Shown: piece after piece, positions 48,281 through 59,516 of the stretch
Layout of the letters: every line of letters starts with the position of its first letter
Numbering within the stretch: position 1 is the stretch's first letter
Assembly (NCBI RefSeq): GCF_037975245.1
Contig: NC_092568.1
Location: 35,562,501 to 35,626,500 of the forward strand
Direction of reading: 5' to 3'
DNA from: Apostichopus japonicus
Lineage: Eukaryota > Echinodermata > Holothuroidea > Aspidochirotida > Stichopodidae
Length of the DNA: 64,000 nucleotides
Program-made: the position numbers and the translations under genes
Notes under the pieces: generated by a model
What the model was told of the DNA's origin: nothing
Databases searched by the model: none
Seen by the model: only the letters and a program-made list of their open reading frames with translations

Positions 48281-50411
48281 TTTATTCAACTGATGATTCA
48301 CGTTCATAGTGTTTTTAAATATCAATTATGTTATTGTTTTAATCTTGTTTCAGAGTTTGAATGTTTTTCCAATGTAGACAATTTTATTAGCTATTTTAAT
48401 CATAACAGAAAACTAACTGAGGAATTTTAGACGATGGAACAAACAAATAAATACTTTCAAACAGTAAATGAACCACCACATTGTAAAGTGAGCGCTCAAC
48501 GTATGTTTACTGTTTTGGATGATTAAAATTTACACCTGTTTGTGTATCTATAAATAGGGTTGCCTTTATACGTTGTTTATGTACACAACTTGCATGCTCA
48601 AAGCACACGAGGAAAGTAAGATAAGCTATTAATGCAATTAGTGTTTGCCCACCATGTGTGGGATTTCATCGTTTTACATGTTTAGGTGTCTGTTGGGAGA
48701 GCGCAGGGAGAGCTGTATATTTCACATGTTACTCGTTTGAAAACCAAGTGCTTTGTAACTTTATTATTTCTTGATAACTGTGTGTATAATGCACTTGAAG
48801 CATTAAAATATTACTTAGGTCTATTTTGTGAGTTTTCCTGAATAAGAAGAAGGAGGATGTATGAAAGACGCAGATAACGCAACAACAAAACCATTTGACA
48901 TTGGACATTAGAAATTACCACTCCTTTTAGTGTTAATTCAAATCATTTTCTTGCAAACAGACTTTATGATGAACAGTATGTATATTAATTATAAGTGCAT
49001 GATAATGTGTGGGTGCAAACAAGTGTTGACAATTCTTAATGAAGACATATCGATAAATTTCATTGATTACCTATGGTATTGGATGTTGTGTTAATATAAA
49101 ACCACTATAACTCCGGAAAAGTGACTTAAAACCACAGTTACTGTGTTATTAATACACACGCATATAACTACTGTTCCTACAAGGATATTTCAAGGCAAAC
49201 TGGTTATATATGCAAAATATTATTGGAAATAAAATGAATGCGCCTTTGTCCAGGAAATGATGTTCATACGTATACTTTATGTATCAGTTTATTTGTTCGT
49301 ATCTAAATGATGCTAACGAATTAAGGAGTCTTAATATACTTCAGTGATACTAGTTGAATAGTTAACGTTGTACGCATTTAATGAATGTACAATTTCTTCA
49401 TTGAACGAGTATCGCTGCAGGGGACTTATGTGTTGTTCTTGATTGTCTTAAATTGGTCATCATTGACTAATACCTTCAAAACTGGTCAAACAGAATAATA
49501 AATAAGTAATGACCGATTAATCATTTCAGAGTAAACTGAACATTATTTCCGTCACATGAATTGATTTTTTTCCCTAATAAAAATAATTGCGTAGACACAG
49601 TTATCAAGAGATCTTTGTTTGAAATTTTGTCAACTGTTCAGCTCATTATTCTCAATTATTTCTTGAATCATATATCCTTCTCTTACAGTCATCGTAGACA
49701 CTATATACCGGTAAAGACAGACGAACAATACAACATCATTTTCAATTGTTTAGTTGTAATTCAAAGCATGTCAGTTATAAATAGAAATTTAAAAGTCTGT
49801 AGTTACAAGCTTCGTGTGTACAGTTACATCACCCATCACAACTTTACTACTATAGAATTAGTATTGTCATACAAACATTGTACATTTATGTAGACTGCGA
49901 ATGCATAGGTTTGATTTATAATAGGAGTACTACAAGGAAGTATTATCAAACAAGGAAATATTAATGAACAACTAACCCAGAACAACGAACCCACATACTG
50001 AGAGATACAATACTCAAAAGGGAAATTGTTTAAAAGATACTTTCATTGCACATCTGTGTAAAGTTAGAAACGATACTAAAACTATTTGATCACTACTCTG
50101 CATACGTATGGCCATTACATTACATATGATGAGTACATATCATTGTCCTAGAAGGTAGAAATGCATCGAGGTTTCTGTTTCTTGGTTTCATTTTATATTC
50201 TATCAAAATGGTTTATTTTTACTTAGCTCTCAAAACGAGCTTAGCAGCTATTAAGGAACAATAATGTAATTTCCTAACATTTTACATTAAAAATATTTAG
50301 TTTAGTGCTGATGAAGAAAGCTGTCAACACACCTACATTACAATAATTAGATTGATTGGAGTTATACATGGCAGTCAATATCTACTGTTATTAGCTTCCA
50401 TACAACACTTT
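48281..50411. other. Gene-free interval after the pseudokinase gene
   Basis: AT-rich; AATAAA at 48446-48451 is a candidate polyadenylation signal for the pseudokinase. No exon with family resemblance was found; the open frame at 49561-49893 is AT-rich and featureless. Confidence 0.6.
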
Positions 50412-50586
50412 ATATCCCGATATGTGTCCTCGTACTTTCCTACACATCCCGAAAATGTGTTCTCGTACTCAACCTACACATTCCGATGCGTGTCCTCGTA
50501 ATATCCTTCACATTCCAATACGTGTCCTCGTACAATCCTACACAATCCGATAAGTGTCCTCGTACTACCCTACACATCCCGATACG
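50412..50586. repeat. Minisatellite, unit about 31 bp
   Basis: Six imperfect copies of a unit containing TACACATCCCGATA and TGTCCTCGTAC. Confidence 0.85.
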
Positions 50587-50723
50587 GCATACTCTATTTG
50601 TTGCACCAAAGGACAATGTAGAATATTGATGTTAGATGGTGTAAGCTGGGCTACGTACATCTCCATAGAATTAAACGCGATACAGTGGCTGTCTTCACTC
50701 TTTGGTAGAAAGGGATCAGATGT

Positions 50724-51056
50724 ACCACGGATTACACCTGCTACCAACCGATCCAAGTCCACCACGGATTACACCTGCTACCAACCGATCCAAGTCGACC
50801 ACGGATTACACCTGCTACCAAACGATCCAAGTCCACCACGGATTACACCTGCTACCAAACGATCCAAGTCCACCACGGATTACACCTGCTACCAAACGAT
50901 CCAAGTCCACCACGGATTACACCTGCTACCAAACGATCCAAGTCCACCACGGATTACACCTGCTACCAAACGATCCAAGTCCACCACGGATTACACCTGC
51001 CACCAAACGATCCAAGTCCACCACGGATTACACCTGCTACCAAACGATCCAAGTCC
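50724..51056. repeat. 37-bp minisatellite
   Basis: Nine nearly identical copies of a unit containing CCACCACGGATTACACCTGC and TACCAAACGATCCAAGT. High identity suggests recent expansion. Open frames over it on the plus strand are repeat artefacts. Confidence 0.94.
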
Positions 51057-51759
51057 ATAAATTGAATACACTAAGTGTTGCATCTATATATCTCTTTTAC
51101 TTGTAGCGGGATTCCTCTACAGGCAAACGTATCTGTGGAAAAAATCCATTAGGGTATCGAAAATTGTGCGATTTGTATATATTACATGCTTCTATAGCAC
51201 TGTAAATGTTGAGTGTAATATTTACATTCCATCGACTAGATAATAAAACGCTTTATGCTATATTTTAGTGAATCGTTTACATAGGCACTGTACAGAGCAT
51301 GTTGCAATCCCCAATTAGCATGACAAACGTAGTTAGTTACACACAAAACGATCTGTAGGCCTAATAAAATAAACAAGTGAAATATTACGAATTAATAATT
51401 GAAGATGTGAATCACTTACATTATAATAAATACATAAATACATAAGTTATGTTATTATTAGCTTGAAAACATCTTTATCTATGATCTATTACTTAACTTC
51501 CATCAATGGATTCTTACAGACCGTAGTAAGAGCATTGCATCGAAACTACGAATCACAATGTTAGAGCCACAGGAAACATCAAATTTGCACATTTTCATCA
51601 ACGGTAAAATAATTGGTGAAATATTAAGTCAAGAGGGATTCTTTTGATAAATGTAAACACTAAGGCAACATTTTCCTGTAATATATCTCAGGAAAAAGGA
51701 AAGAAATGCAACAGTCGAATATTATGGCTGACCGATTATTCCCGACTGTACCCTACATA

Positions 51760-51951
51760 CTTTTTAAGAAAGGTCACCCAGGAAAGAACCTGGGCACGAG
51801 AAAACCAAACGACTGATCTCAAGCCTAGTACCCCTGCATCGAGACGTGACTGCGTGATCATCGTCAGGTGTTCCCGGCCTAAAATTTTCGAGAATATATA
51901 GTGCTACACGGTCATGATCTTCCAAGTTAGCCAAAAGGCCGACAAGAATTT
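51760..51951 (-). mobile_element. SINE-like element with a U2 snRNA-derived head (copy 2)
   Basis: Read on the minus strand: TTGTCGGCCTTTTGGCTAAC at the head, then a diverged middle, the shared block ACACCTGACGATGATCAC with CAGTCAC, and the same 3' hairpin CCCAGGTTCTTTCCTGGG with TTCTTAAAAAGTAT. Head, middle block, hairpin and 3' end occur in the same order as at 13602-13790, so the chimeric structure is shared and not accidental. More diverged than copy 1. Confidence 0.8.
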
Positions 51952-52023
51952 AATTACATATATTGACGAAGTGTCTCACTCCAGACTCGGCACTCGAATG
52001 CCCTCCAAACTACCAACAATTAC

Positions 52024-53450
52024 CAGGTGCGTATCCAGGGGGGCGTTGGGGGCGTGCGCCCCCCGGGTAAGAAAAAGAGGAGAGAAAAGAAGAGAAGAAA
52101 AAAGGGAAAAGGAGGGGGAAAAAGAAAAGGAGGAAAGAAAGGAAGGGAAAAGAAGAATAAAAAAGAGAGAAAAAGGAGAAAGGGAGGGAGTAGAAGATAG
52201 CCAAGACTTCGGGAAGAGAAAGAGGAACAGTCATAGTTAAAGCGCTGATCCCTATTATATACACAGGGTAGCCAGAGACAGATCAAGGATTACGGAGGGG
52301 GTGTGCGCCTCACCCTACCCCTTACACCAACAACTCCATTTTTGACGAGGCAAATTTTCTTTATGACATCGCTAGTAATTTCAAAATAGACAATGCTTAG
52401 GTGCAACTTATAAGGCCTGGGAAGTGTCATTTCCAGCGATCTGGGAGGCATTTTCGGCCAAAATTTTTCTTGCACGCTTCGCGCCAACACATGGTGGCGC
52501 TTCGCTTAGATAGTTTGCATACAGGCTTCGCCCTCCCTTGGCAATTACTCGGTACACGCCTGTTCGAATTTGTAAAGCAAAGAGCAGATATAACATCATA
52601 TCAGTGAGCATTGAAATGCCTGTTCCACGATGAACAGCCTCAAAAACTGTCTATGTGTGTAGTTGAAGGCGTAGCCCAATTGGATTTGGGGCTGTAACGA
52701 CTTGCCCGAAAAAAAGCCAAAATTTTTCTCGCCCTTTGCGCGCGTTCAACATATCGATGCCAATATCATATAAGCAAGCATCGGTCATTACATTGCATTG
52801 CATCGTGTACCTTGCGGTCCGTGAAAGTAGCACAGTATACCGCCGGATGCTAATGTAAACAACCAAATGTCTTATGTAGATGGAGAAAAAGCATACAGAT
52901 CCATTTATGTTAAACTCTCTTTTACAGTAGTAATGTCGGCCAATCTTAGAACTTTATTTTAATTACCAAGGAGATAATTTTTAAGCTATTCATTGCTATT
53001 TACTTTTCTCTCAGTAGGTGCCCGAAAAAAAGTGGAAAAAAAAATTGGTTGCGGGGCGCGGGGTGGGGGCTGCAGCCCCGCCTCCTACGGGACCTACGCC
53101 TATGTGTGTAGTGCTCGGTTTCGATATACCTGATATCGGAAATATCTGGTATTTTTCATTTCCTTCAACCAGGTTTTATAATAGCCATAATAAGAGGTTT
53201 TAATATTTCTACACCAATAAATTAACTGTGTCGGAATTTTCGACAATTTCCTCACCAACATTCTTCATCATACTTTCCTCTACTCGTGCAATTTGTACCT
53301 GTCTATTAGGGGTTGAAGGAGGTTTTTCTCTATTGGTTGTCCATAGACTGAATTTTGTGCAACATTATGGGTATGTTTTGAAGTGATTTTTATTCACGAG
53401 AAATGTGAATTTTCAAATTCTCAACAAATAATGGGCTGGATACGCGCCTG
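52024..53450. mobile_element. Non-autonomous DNA transposon candidate, about 1.43 kb
   Basis: The left end CAGGTGCGTATCCAG is matched inverted by CTGGATACGCGCCTG at the right end (one mismatch). ATTAC directly borders both sides (52019-52023 and 53451-53455), but an 8-bp duplication is not apparent, so the superfamily is unclear. The interior holds a long homopurine tract and GC-rich pieces such as GGGGGCTGCAGCCCCGCC near 53065, with no transposase frame. Confidence 0.65.
52069..52190. repeat. Homopurine tract
   Basis: On the plus strand 52069-52157 is entirely A or G, and after one T the purine run continues to 52190. Low-complexity frames on both strands come from this tract. Confidence 0.9.
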
Positions 53451-53455
53451 ATTAC

Positions 53456-54643
53456 AGCTGCTACTGCAAGTAATTAAAACACAAATAACAGAAATAGCAT
53501 TGTTATACACAGCCGTCTAATTACTTTCAAAGTGCAAATGAGCTTCACTTGACAATAAAGACAGTTTACGTAACATAGTATGCTAAGCATACACTCTTAT
53601 ACCAACCTCAACAGAGAAAAATCTGGTTCATTTGATGCAACCCCTAGTTTTGGTTTCGATGATAATCGTAACCTATGAATTCATGCAGGCGGAGAGTGTG
53701 TGTGTATGTGTGTTTGTTGGGGGGGGGGGGGGGGTGAGCGGTGGATTATAATCTTCCTCGACTGATTATAAGGTAGAAGGTCAATGGGAAGAACTAGGGT
53801 TTAATGAAGGTGAGGGTGTAGTCCTGGGGTCGTCGAAGCCTTCTCCCATGTAAGGAGGTTCGCCCCCCTCCCCCACCGGCCCATTCGAGAAATTAGTTTT
53901 TAGACGTTAAACGGTGAAGTTCTGCTAAACAGTCAATATATTTTCGAAGTTTTTGGTGTTTGATGTTGTTCGAAAAGGGGTCCGACCGGTAATTCTTCCC
54001 GAGCGCATGTAAACAAAACCATCGACTGGATTTCTATTGTACAAAATGGTCTTAGGTTTCAAACTGTTCTTATGCACATTGCAGAGAGTCATTTTTGGCT
54101 TTCCCGACATACTTCTCCACACTCGACTATCATATCTATATACAAAGTGACTTTAATGTTAAAGACACCGACGTATGTACAGGCCTACTAGACTAACTTT
54201 AACACATCAATGTCTTGGACTGGTGTTATGAATGCAATTAGGTTAATCGGCAATTAGAAGTAGATTTGAAACGGCAACATAGTTTCCAGCTCATATACAA
54301 ACTTTACTATTAAATCTAAGAAAAAGTCAATGGTAATTTCATGTTCAAATAACATCATAAGCCCAATTTCAATTCCACATACATTACTAAGACTATATAT
54401 ACAAAGTATTTCCCCTAATAAAATGGTAAACGAAGGTTTTTTCCTCTAAACAATGAATGCCACGGGTTCTTTAAACACGAATGATAGTCAGTAAATAAGA
54501 CAAATGAACTCGAAATGAAAATCTTTAACGTTCCTTTTAATTTTAAATTAAACTCATATATATCCGTGTACGGTAAGTACATTAATAAAATTAGCATAAA
54601 AATTAAATTCAACCTCTACTACAATATCGATATGTATACCTCT
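53456..54643. other. Gene-free interval
   Basis: No exon recognised. It has a GT-rich stretch followed by an oligo-G run of about 17 at 53717, and AT-rich DNA otherwise. Confidence 0.55.
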
Positions 54644-54992
54644 ATTATACATTGTCATGTATGAGTTACATTGTCATGTAATGAATATCCAATCATGTAA
54701 TGAGTTACATTGTCTTGTAGTGAATTACATTTTTATGTAATGAGTAACATTGTCATGTAATGAGTTACATTGTCATGTAATGAGTTACATTGTCATGAAA
54801 TGAATATCCAATCATGTAATGAGTTACATTGTCTTGTAGTGAATTACATTTTCATGTCATGAGTTACATTGTCTTGTAATGAGTTACATTGTCATGTAAT
54901 GAGTAACATTATCATGTAATGAGTTCCATTGTCATGTAATGAGTAACATTGTCATGTAATGAATTACATTGTCATGTAATGAGTAACATTGT
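54644..54992. repeat. 20-bp minisatellite
   Basis: About 17 copies of ATGAGTTACATTGTCATGTA with variants. A block with GAATATCCAATC recurs about 125 bp apart, showing local block duplication. Confidence 0.92.
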
Positions 54993-55752
54993 CACAGTAT
55001 GAAACAAATTAATAGATTAGCGAACAAAAGCTGGTGTTTGTAGTTTAAAACGATTCATTCAATTATCAATAAAGTTATCGATCAAGCACGTTGAAGATAT
55101 AAATTGCCTTATTAATACGCGAATCACAATATGGAAGTTACAATAATTATTTTACATATAGAAGAATGCCAAAATGGTAATAATATCAAATATCCATGCA
55201 GACAAAACGTTTCACATATTCTGTGTGCATTATTTACGAGCCTGTATATACACACACTTTAATCCAACACCACCTCTGGATGGTTATCCAACTACAATAA
55301 AGATTAGGAAGGGATCCTTAAGTACTTAGTGTTATAAGCGTTAATATCATGATGACTTTAAACATTGTCATTAGCACCCCTCTGCCCCGTCTTTCCTCCC
55401 CGTTTAACCGCTACTCCCACACCACACCGCCACCAACCTTGCTACCTTCGAGAAAGAAGACTGCTTGTACAAGTAATCTATTACGAATACCTAAATCGTC
55501 TCTCATTCCCTTCCAAATTACCCCTCTATATTCCCCCATTCCCTTTCCTTTCCTTCGAAAAAATACCTTGAAATACTACAATGATTACCCATAAATATTA
55601 TGGGCCTATTCATGTTGTGATAACATCACACTATTATAAGCCATGTCTCCTTTCTCTTCCTCCCCCAGTCATACCATTTGCACGACCCTTCATTTCTTCC
55701 GCATTACAATAATCCTTCATAATAAATAATTAAATATATAGGCATACACTAT
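54993..55752. other. Gene-free interval
   Basis: No exon recognised; CT-rich patches at 55370-55560 give open frames without family resemblance. Confidence 0.5.
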
Positions 55753-56113
55753 CAAGGGCGTAGGAACCGAGGGGCTGGGGGGCGCCAGCCCCCCAGTGAA
55801 AAATATGGAGGGGCGGAATTATAATTCCGCCCCCCGCTTCGCAAGTCAGAAAACCCCTTTTTCATTTCCAAATGAGAAAAAAATCTCATTTGGAGCACCA
55901 AATTGCATCAAAGGCCAGGTGAAAACGCAAAATTATTTACAAAATGGAGTGGGTGTTGAAGTGTGCTACATTGCACCAAATTGCATCTGAGGCCACCTGG
56001 AAATGCCAAAAAATTCCAAAGGGGAGGGGGACACCCCCTCCCCTTAGACCCCTCCCCCAGGCCGGCCATCAGTCTTCAGCCCCCCCACTCAAAAGTACCT
56101 TCCTACGCCATTG
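55753..56113. mobile_element. hAT-like MITE (family A, copy 2)
   Basis: Starts CAAGGGCGTAGGAACC and ends TCCTACGCCATTG; it is the 14604-14973 element in opposite orientation, with the same AAATTGCATC and GGAGCACCAAATTGC blocks inside. An exact 8-bp duplication TACACTAT flanks it (55745-55752 and 56114-56121). Confidence 0.92.
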
Positions 56114-56234
56114 TACACTATTATGATTAACATTCCTCCCTCCCTCCCACAACTCCCTCTCCTCCATATCAATTTACCATATCAATTTACGATGACCGTT
56201 TGACGCTAATAACCCGTGAACTTACCATCATTTG

Positions 56235-56240
56235 TTTATT
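56235..56240 (-). terminator. Candidate polyadenylation signal (AATAAA on minus strand)
   Basis: About 90 bases after the stop codon of the P450 gene. Confidence 0.45.
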
Positions 56241-56327
56241 TGTTAGTGGTGATACCTGTTTACATCTTGAATATCGCATATATGCGAGTATTCCTCTTGT
56301 TTAGTCAAACCTGACATATTATTGTAT

Positions 56328-59300
56328 TTAAGCAGCCATTTTCCTCGTATAGATGAAGTTAGTACAAAGACCTTCCGGTTTCAAAGTTAGTTGATCAACA
56401 ATTCCAAAACTCTGAGTTTGATCTAACTTGAAGGTAAAATTCTGGAATAACTTGGCGAGAATCACACGAGCTTCGATCTATAAGGCATTATAAAGAATAA
56501 AGTAAAATGTGTTGGTTAAAAATGTAAAGTACACATACACACACACACACACCCAAACATATTGATAACTTTCTCCACATGATAGATACTTGCTACAAGT
56601 TCATATGCGGTAGATCTTCTGAAAAGTACCGTCAATGCAAACATTCAAACTACAACGTTAATCATTATTGATAAGGAGGCATACAAATTTGAAAAGTTTG
56701 TTCCTTAGCCTTACGAAATAGCTATTATCAGGTTGTCGTCGTCATTAGTTATTATCAGGATGTCGTCGTCAATAGTTATTATCAGGTTGTCGTCGTCAAC
56801 AGTTACTATCAGGTTGTCGTCGTCGACAGTTATTATCAGGTTGTCGTCGTCAATAGTTATTATCAGGTTGTCCTCGTCAATAGTTATTATCAGGATGTCG
56901 TCGTCAATAGTTATTATCAGGTTGTCGTCGTCAACAGTTATTATCAGGTTGTCGTCTTCAACAGTTATTATCAGGTTGTCGTCGTAAACAGTAATTATCA
57001 GGTTGTCGTCGTCAATAGTTATTATCAGGTTGTCCTCGTCAATAGTTATTATCAGGATGTCGTCGTCAATAGTTATTATCAGGTTGTCGTCGTCAACAGT
57101 TATTATCAGGTTGTCGTCGTCGACAGTTATTATCAGGTTGTCGGCGTCAATAGTTATTATCAGGTTGTCGTCGTCAACAGTTATTATCAGGTTGTCCTCG
57201 TCAATAGTTATTATCAGGATGTCGTCGTCAATAGTTATTATCAGGTTGTCGTCGTCAACAGTTATTATCAGGTTGTCGTCTTCAACAGTTATTATCAGGT
57301 TGTCGTCGTAAACAGTAATTATCAGGTTGTCGTCGTCAACAGTTATTATCAGGTTGTCGTCGTCGTCATTATCACCATTCCGTATTTCTTTTTTTAGTTG
57401 ATGAACAGAATTTTAGAAGGCTCGCTCGTAATGAAACTAACGGGATCGGGGTAAGAGGAAGGGGTGGGGGTGGGGGTGGGGGGTGGGGGACGTACATGAG
57501 TTTACAAGAAAAATCATCAGAAACATGCTACAGTGAACTTACCAAAGCAAACTGTTGTCCAATGCAGGACCGAGTGCCGAGAGAAAATGGAAAGTAGGCG
57601 TACAAAGGGCTTTAAAAGAAAAATAAGGAAACCGTTCATTTTATTATATACATGTCAAGTATGCTTCAAATACAAACAAATATGAAACGAAGTAATTATT
57701 ACTGCTGCTCAGTATGAAAACAATCAGTCAGAATTGTTGCAGCATTCAGAGAGTGAGGTTGCTACAGAAGCACGAAATCTTACAAAATGAATGAGTTATC
57801 AAACTGTGGAGTAGATGATGGGAGGGGTGGGGAGGGGGGGGCGAGGATCAGTCAGAGAAAGGGTCAGCTTTTTCTCCGGAAGGAAGACAGTAGTACTTGG
57901 AGTAAATCACACGAGGCAATGCTTTATCATAATTATTGTAAATTATTGTTTCGTGAAGATGGAGGGGGCCGATAGGGGTGGGTGGCCTGGGGGTCCCCAC
58001 CACCACCCATAACCTCATTGTTAACCTCACTGTCTGGGTACTTACTTGTCTTCATCTCTGAGGAACCGATCGGGATCAAACTCCAAAGGATTTTTGAAGA
58101 ACTGTTCCATTCTGGACATTATATAATGAGTCAGCTTCACATGTGGAGGAAAACAACAAGCAAGATTCAGTGTAGCCTATACATATCAAACTTAAGGATT
58201 GACATACTCTTAAGAGTGAACGCTTGAGTTCGCCGCTAGCAATTTCAATCACATAGATTGATTAAGATATCACTTAGAATCAATCTGAATGAACGTTGGT
58301 TTCATTGAACTGACAAAGAAAGTTTTTCATCTGTCGACGGCTAACTCTGAGTAAACTTTAGGTTACTATAACAGGGACTTACTTAGTATATAAGGCTATA
58401 TCAACGAAGTAGTGCGCCTGATCCTCCCCATCAACCATCCACACCCTCTCACCCCTTCTTCGTCCCTAAACAAACATAACTAACGCGTAATATCACCCGT
58501 ATTTTTATTGTTTATATCATGATGTAATGGAATTTCATTTAACAAGTGTTTATGTATCCGTTTATAGTGCATGGACGTAGATAGCTTTTCTGAAGTGGGG
58601 GGGGGGGGGGGGACGATACCAGTCGGATCAATCGAAGATGATGTCACATGGGAAGCAGAATGATGTAATACTAGAACGCATTCGTCGCTGTTATCAATAC
58701 CCGGATATCCGGATTTTTTTTTAAATAACGCTATAGGGGCAGGTTAGCACTTAATATTTGAGTTTCAACATACTGAGTTTTCACTTGGTCAAATCAGTTT
58801 CAATGTACTCTAGTGCCTCTGTCACATCAACAGTATTCGTGAGACATTGGACGATATTGCCAGTACTGAATATTACGACTTACCATTCATTTTCTTCTCA
58901 CACGTGGAGGGATGTTCGTGATGATGATTATTATTATTACTTTTTTCATTAGAGGCTTGAAAAGTGGGCGGGATATTATGTGTTACGTCCCCCACAGCTC
59001 ACAAGTGTGGGGGGCATATCCCCACCCTCACGGGTTCTACGCCCTTGCAATAGCGTATATACAAAGTACCTGAAAAGTTATCAGCCTCACCTTTACATAT
59101 ATTTCGTGATTAATTAGAACAGTAAATACCTGGCAATTGGTTCCAGCGGGGACGTGATATCCACACACTTCCAGATCGTGGGCACATTCCCTGCTTGTTC
59201 CGGCAGCTGGGGGATAAAGACGCAAGGCTTCCTTCAAAACCTGCAAAGATAAAACAACATCGCTTTGGGCTATATAGACTTGGAAATTCTCTCGATTCAG

Positions 59301-59485
59301 TTAACAACAACCATACTAATATGTATATGTGATAGTATATATAAATTCGTCAACGGTATAATTTTGTCAAAATTCATTCTCACCAGTAATGAGTATTCCA
59401 TCTTCATAACATCTTGATATTCTACGAATTCTTTGTCGCCAACGATAGAATCGATCTCCTCTTGTACTCTAGGGAGAAATATGTA

Positions 59486-59516
<31 letters not shown>

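Noticed and set aside
50554-51106. Two overlapping frames over the 37-bp array
   Set aside because: Created by the tandem unit; frames differ between adjacent copies.
56733-57311. Repeat proteins of the SSSIVIIRL type
   Set aside because: 27-bp minisatellite in a P450 intron; no start context or splice logic.
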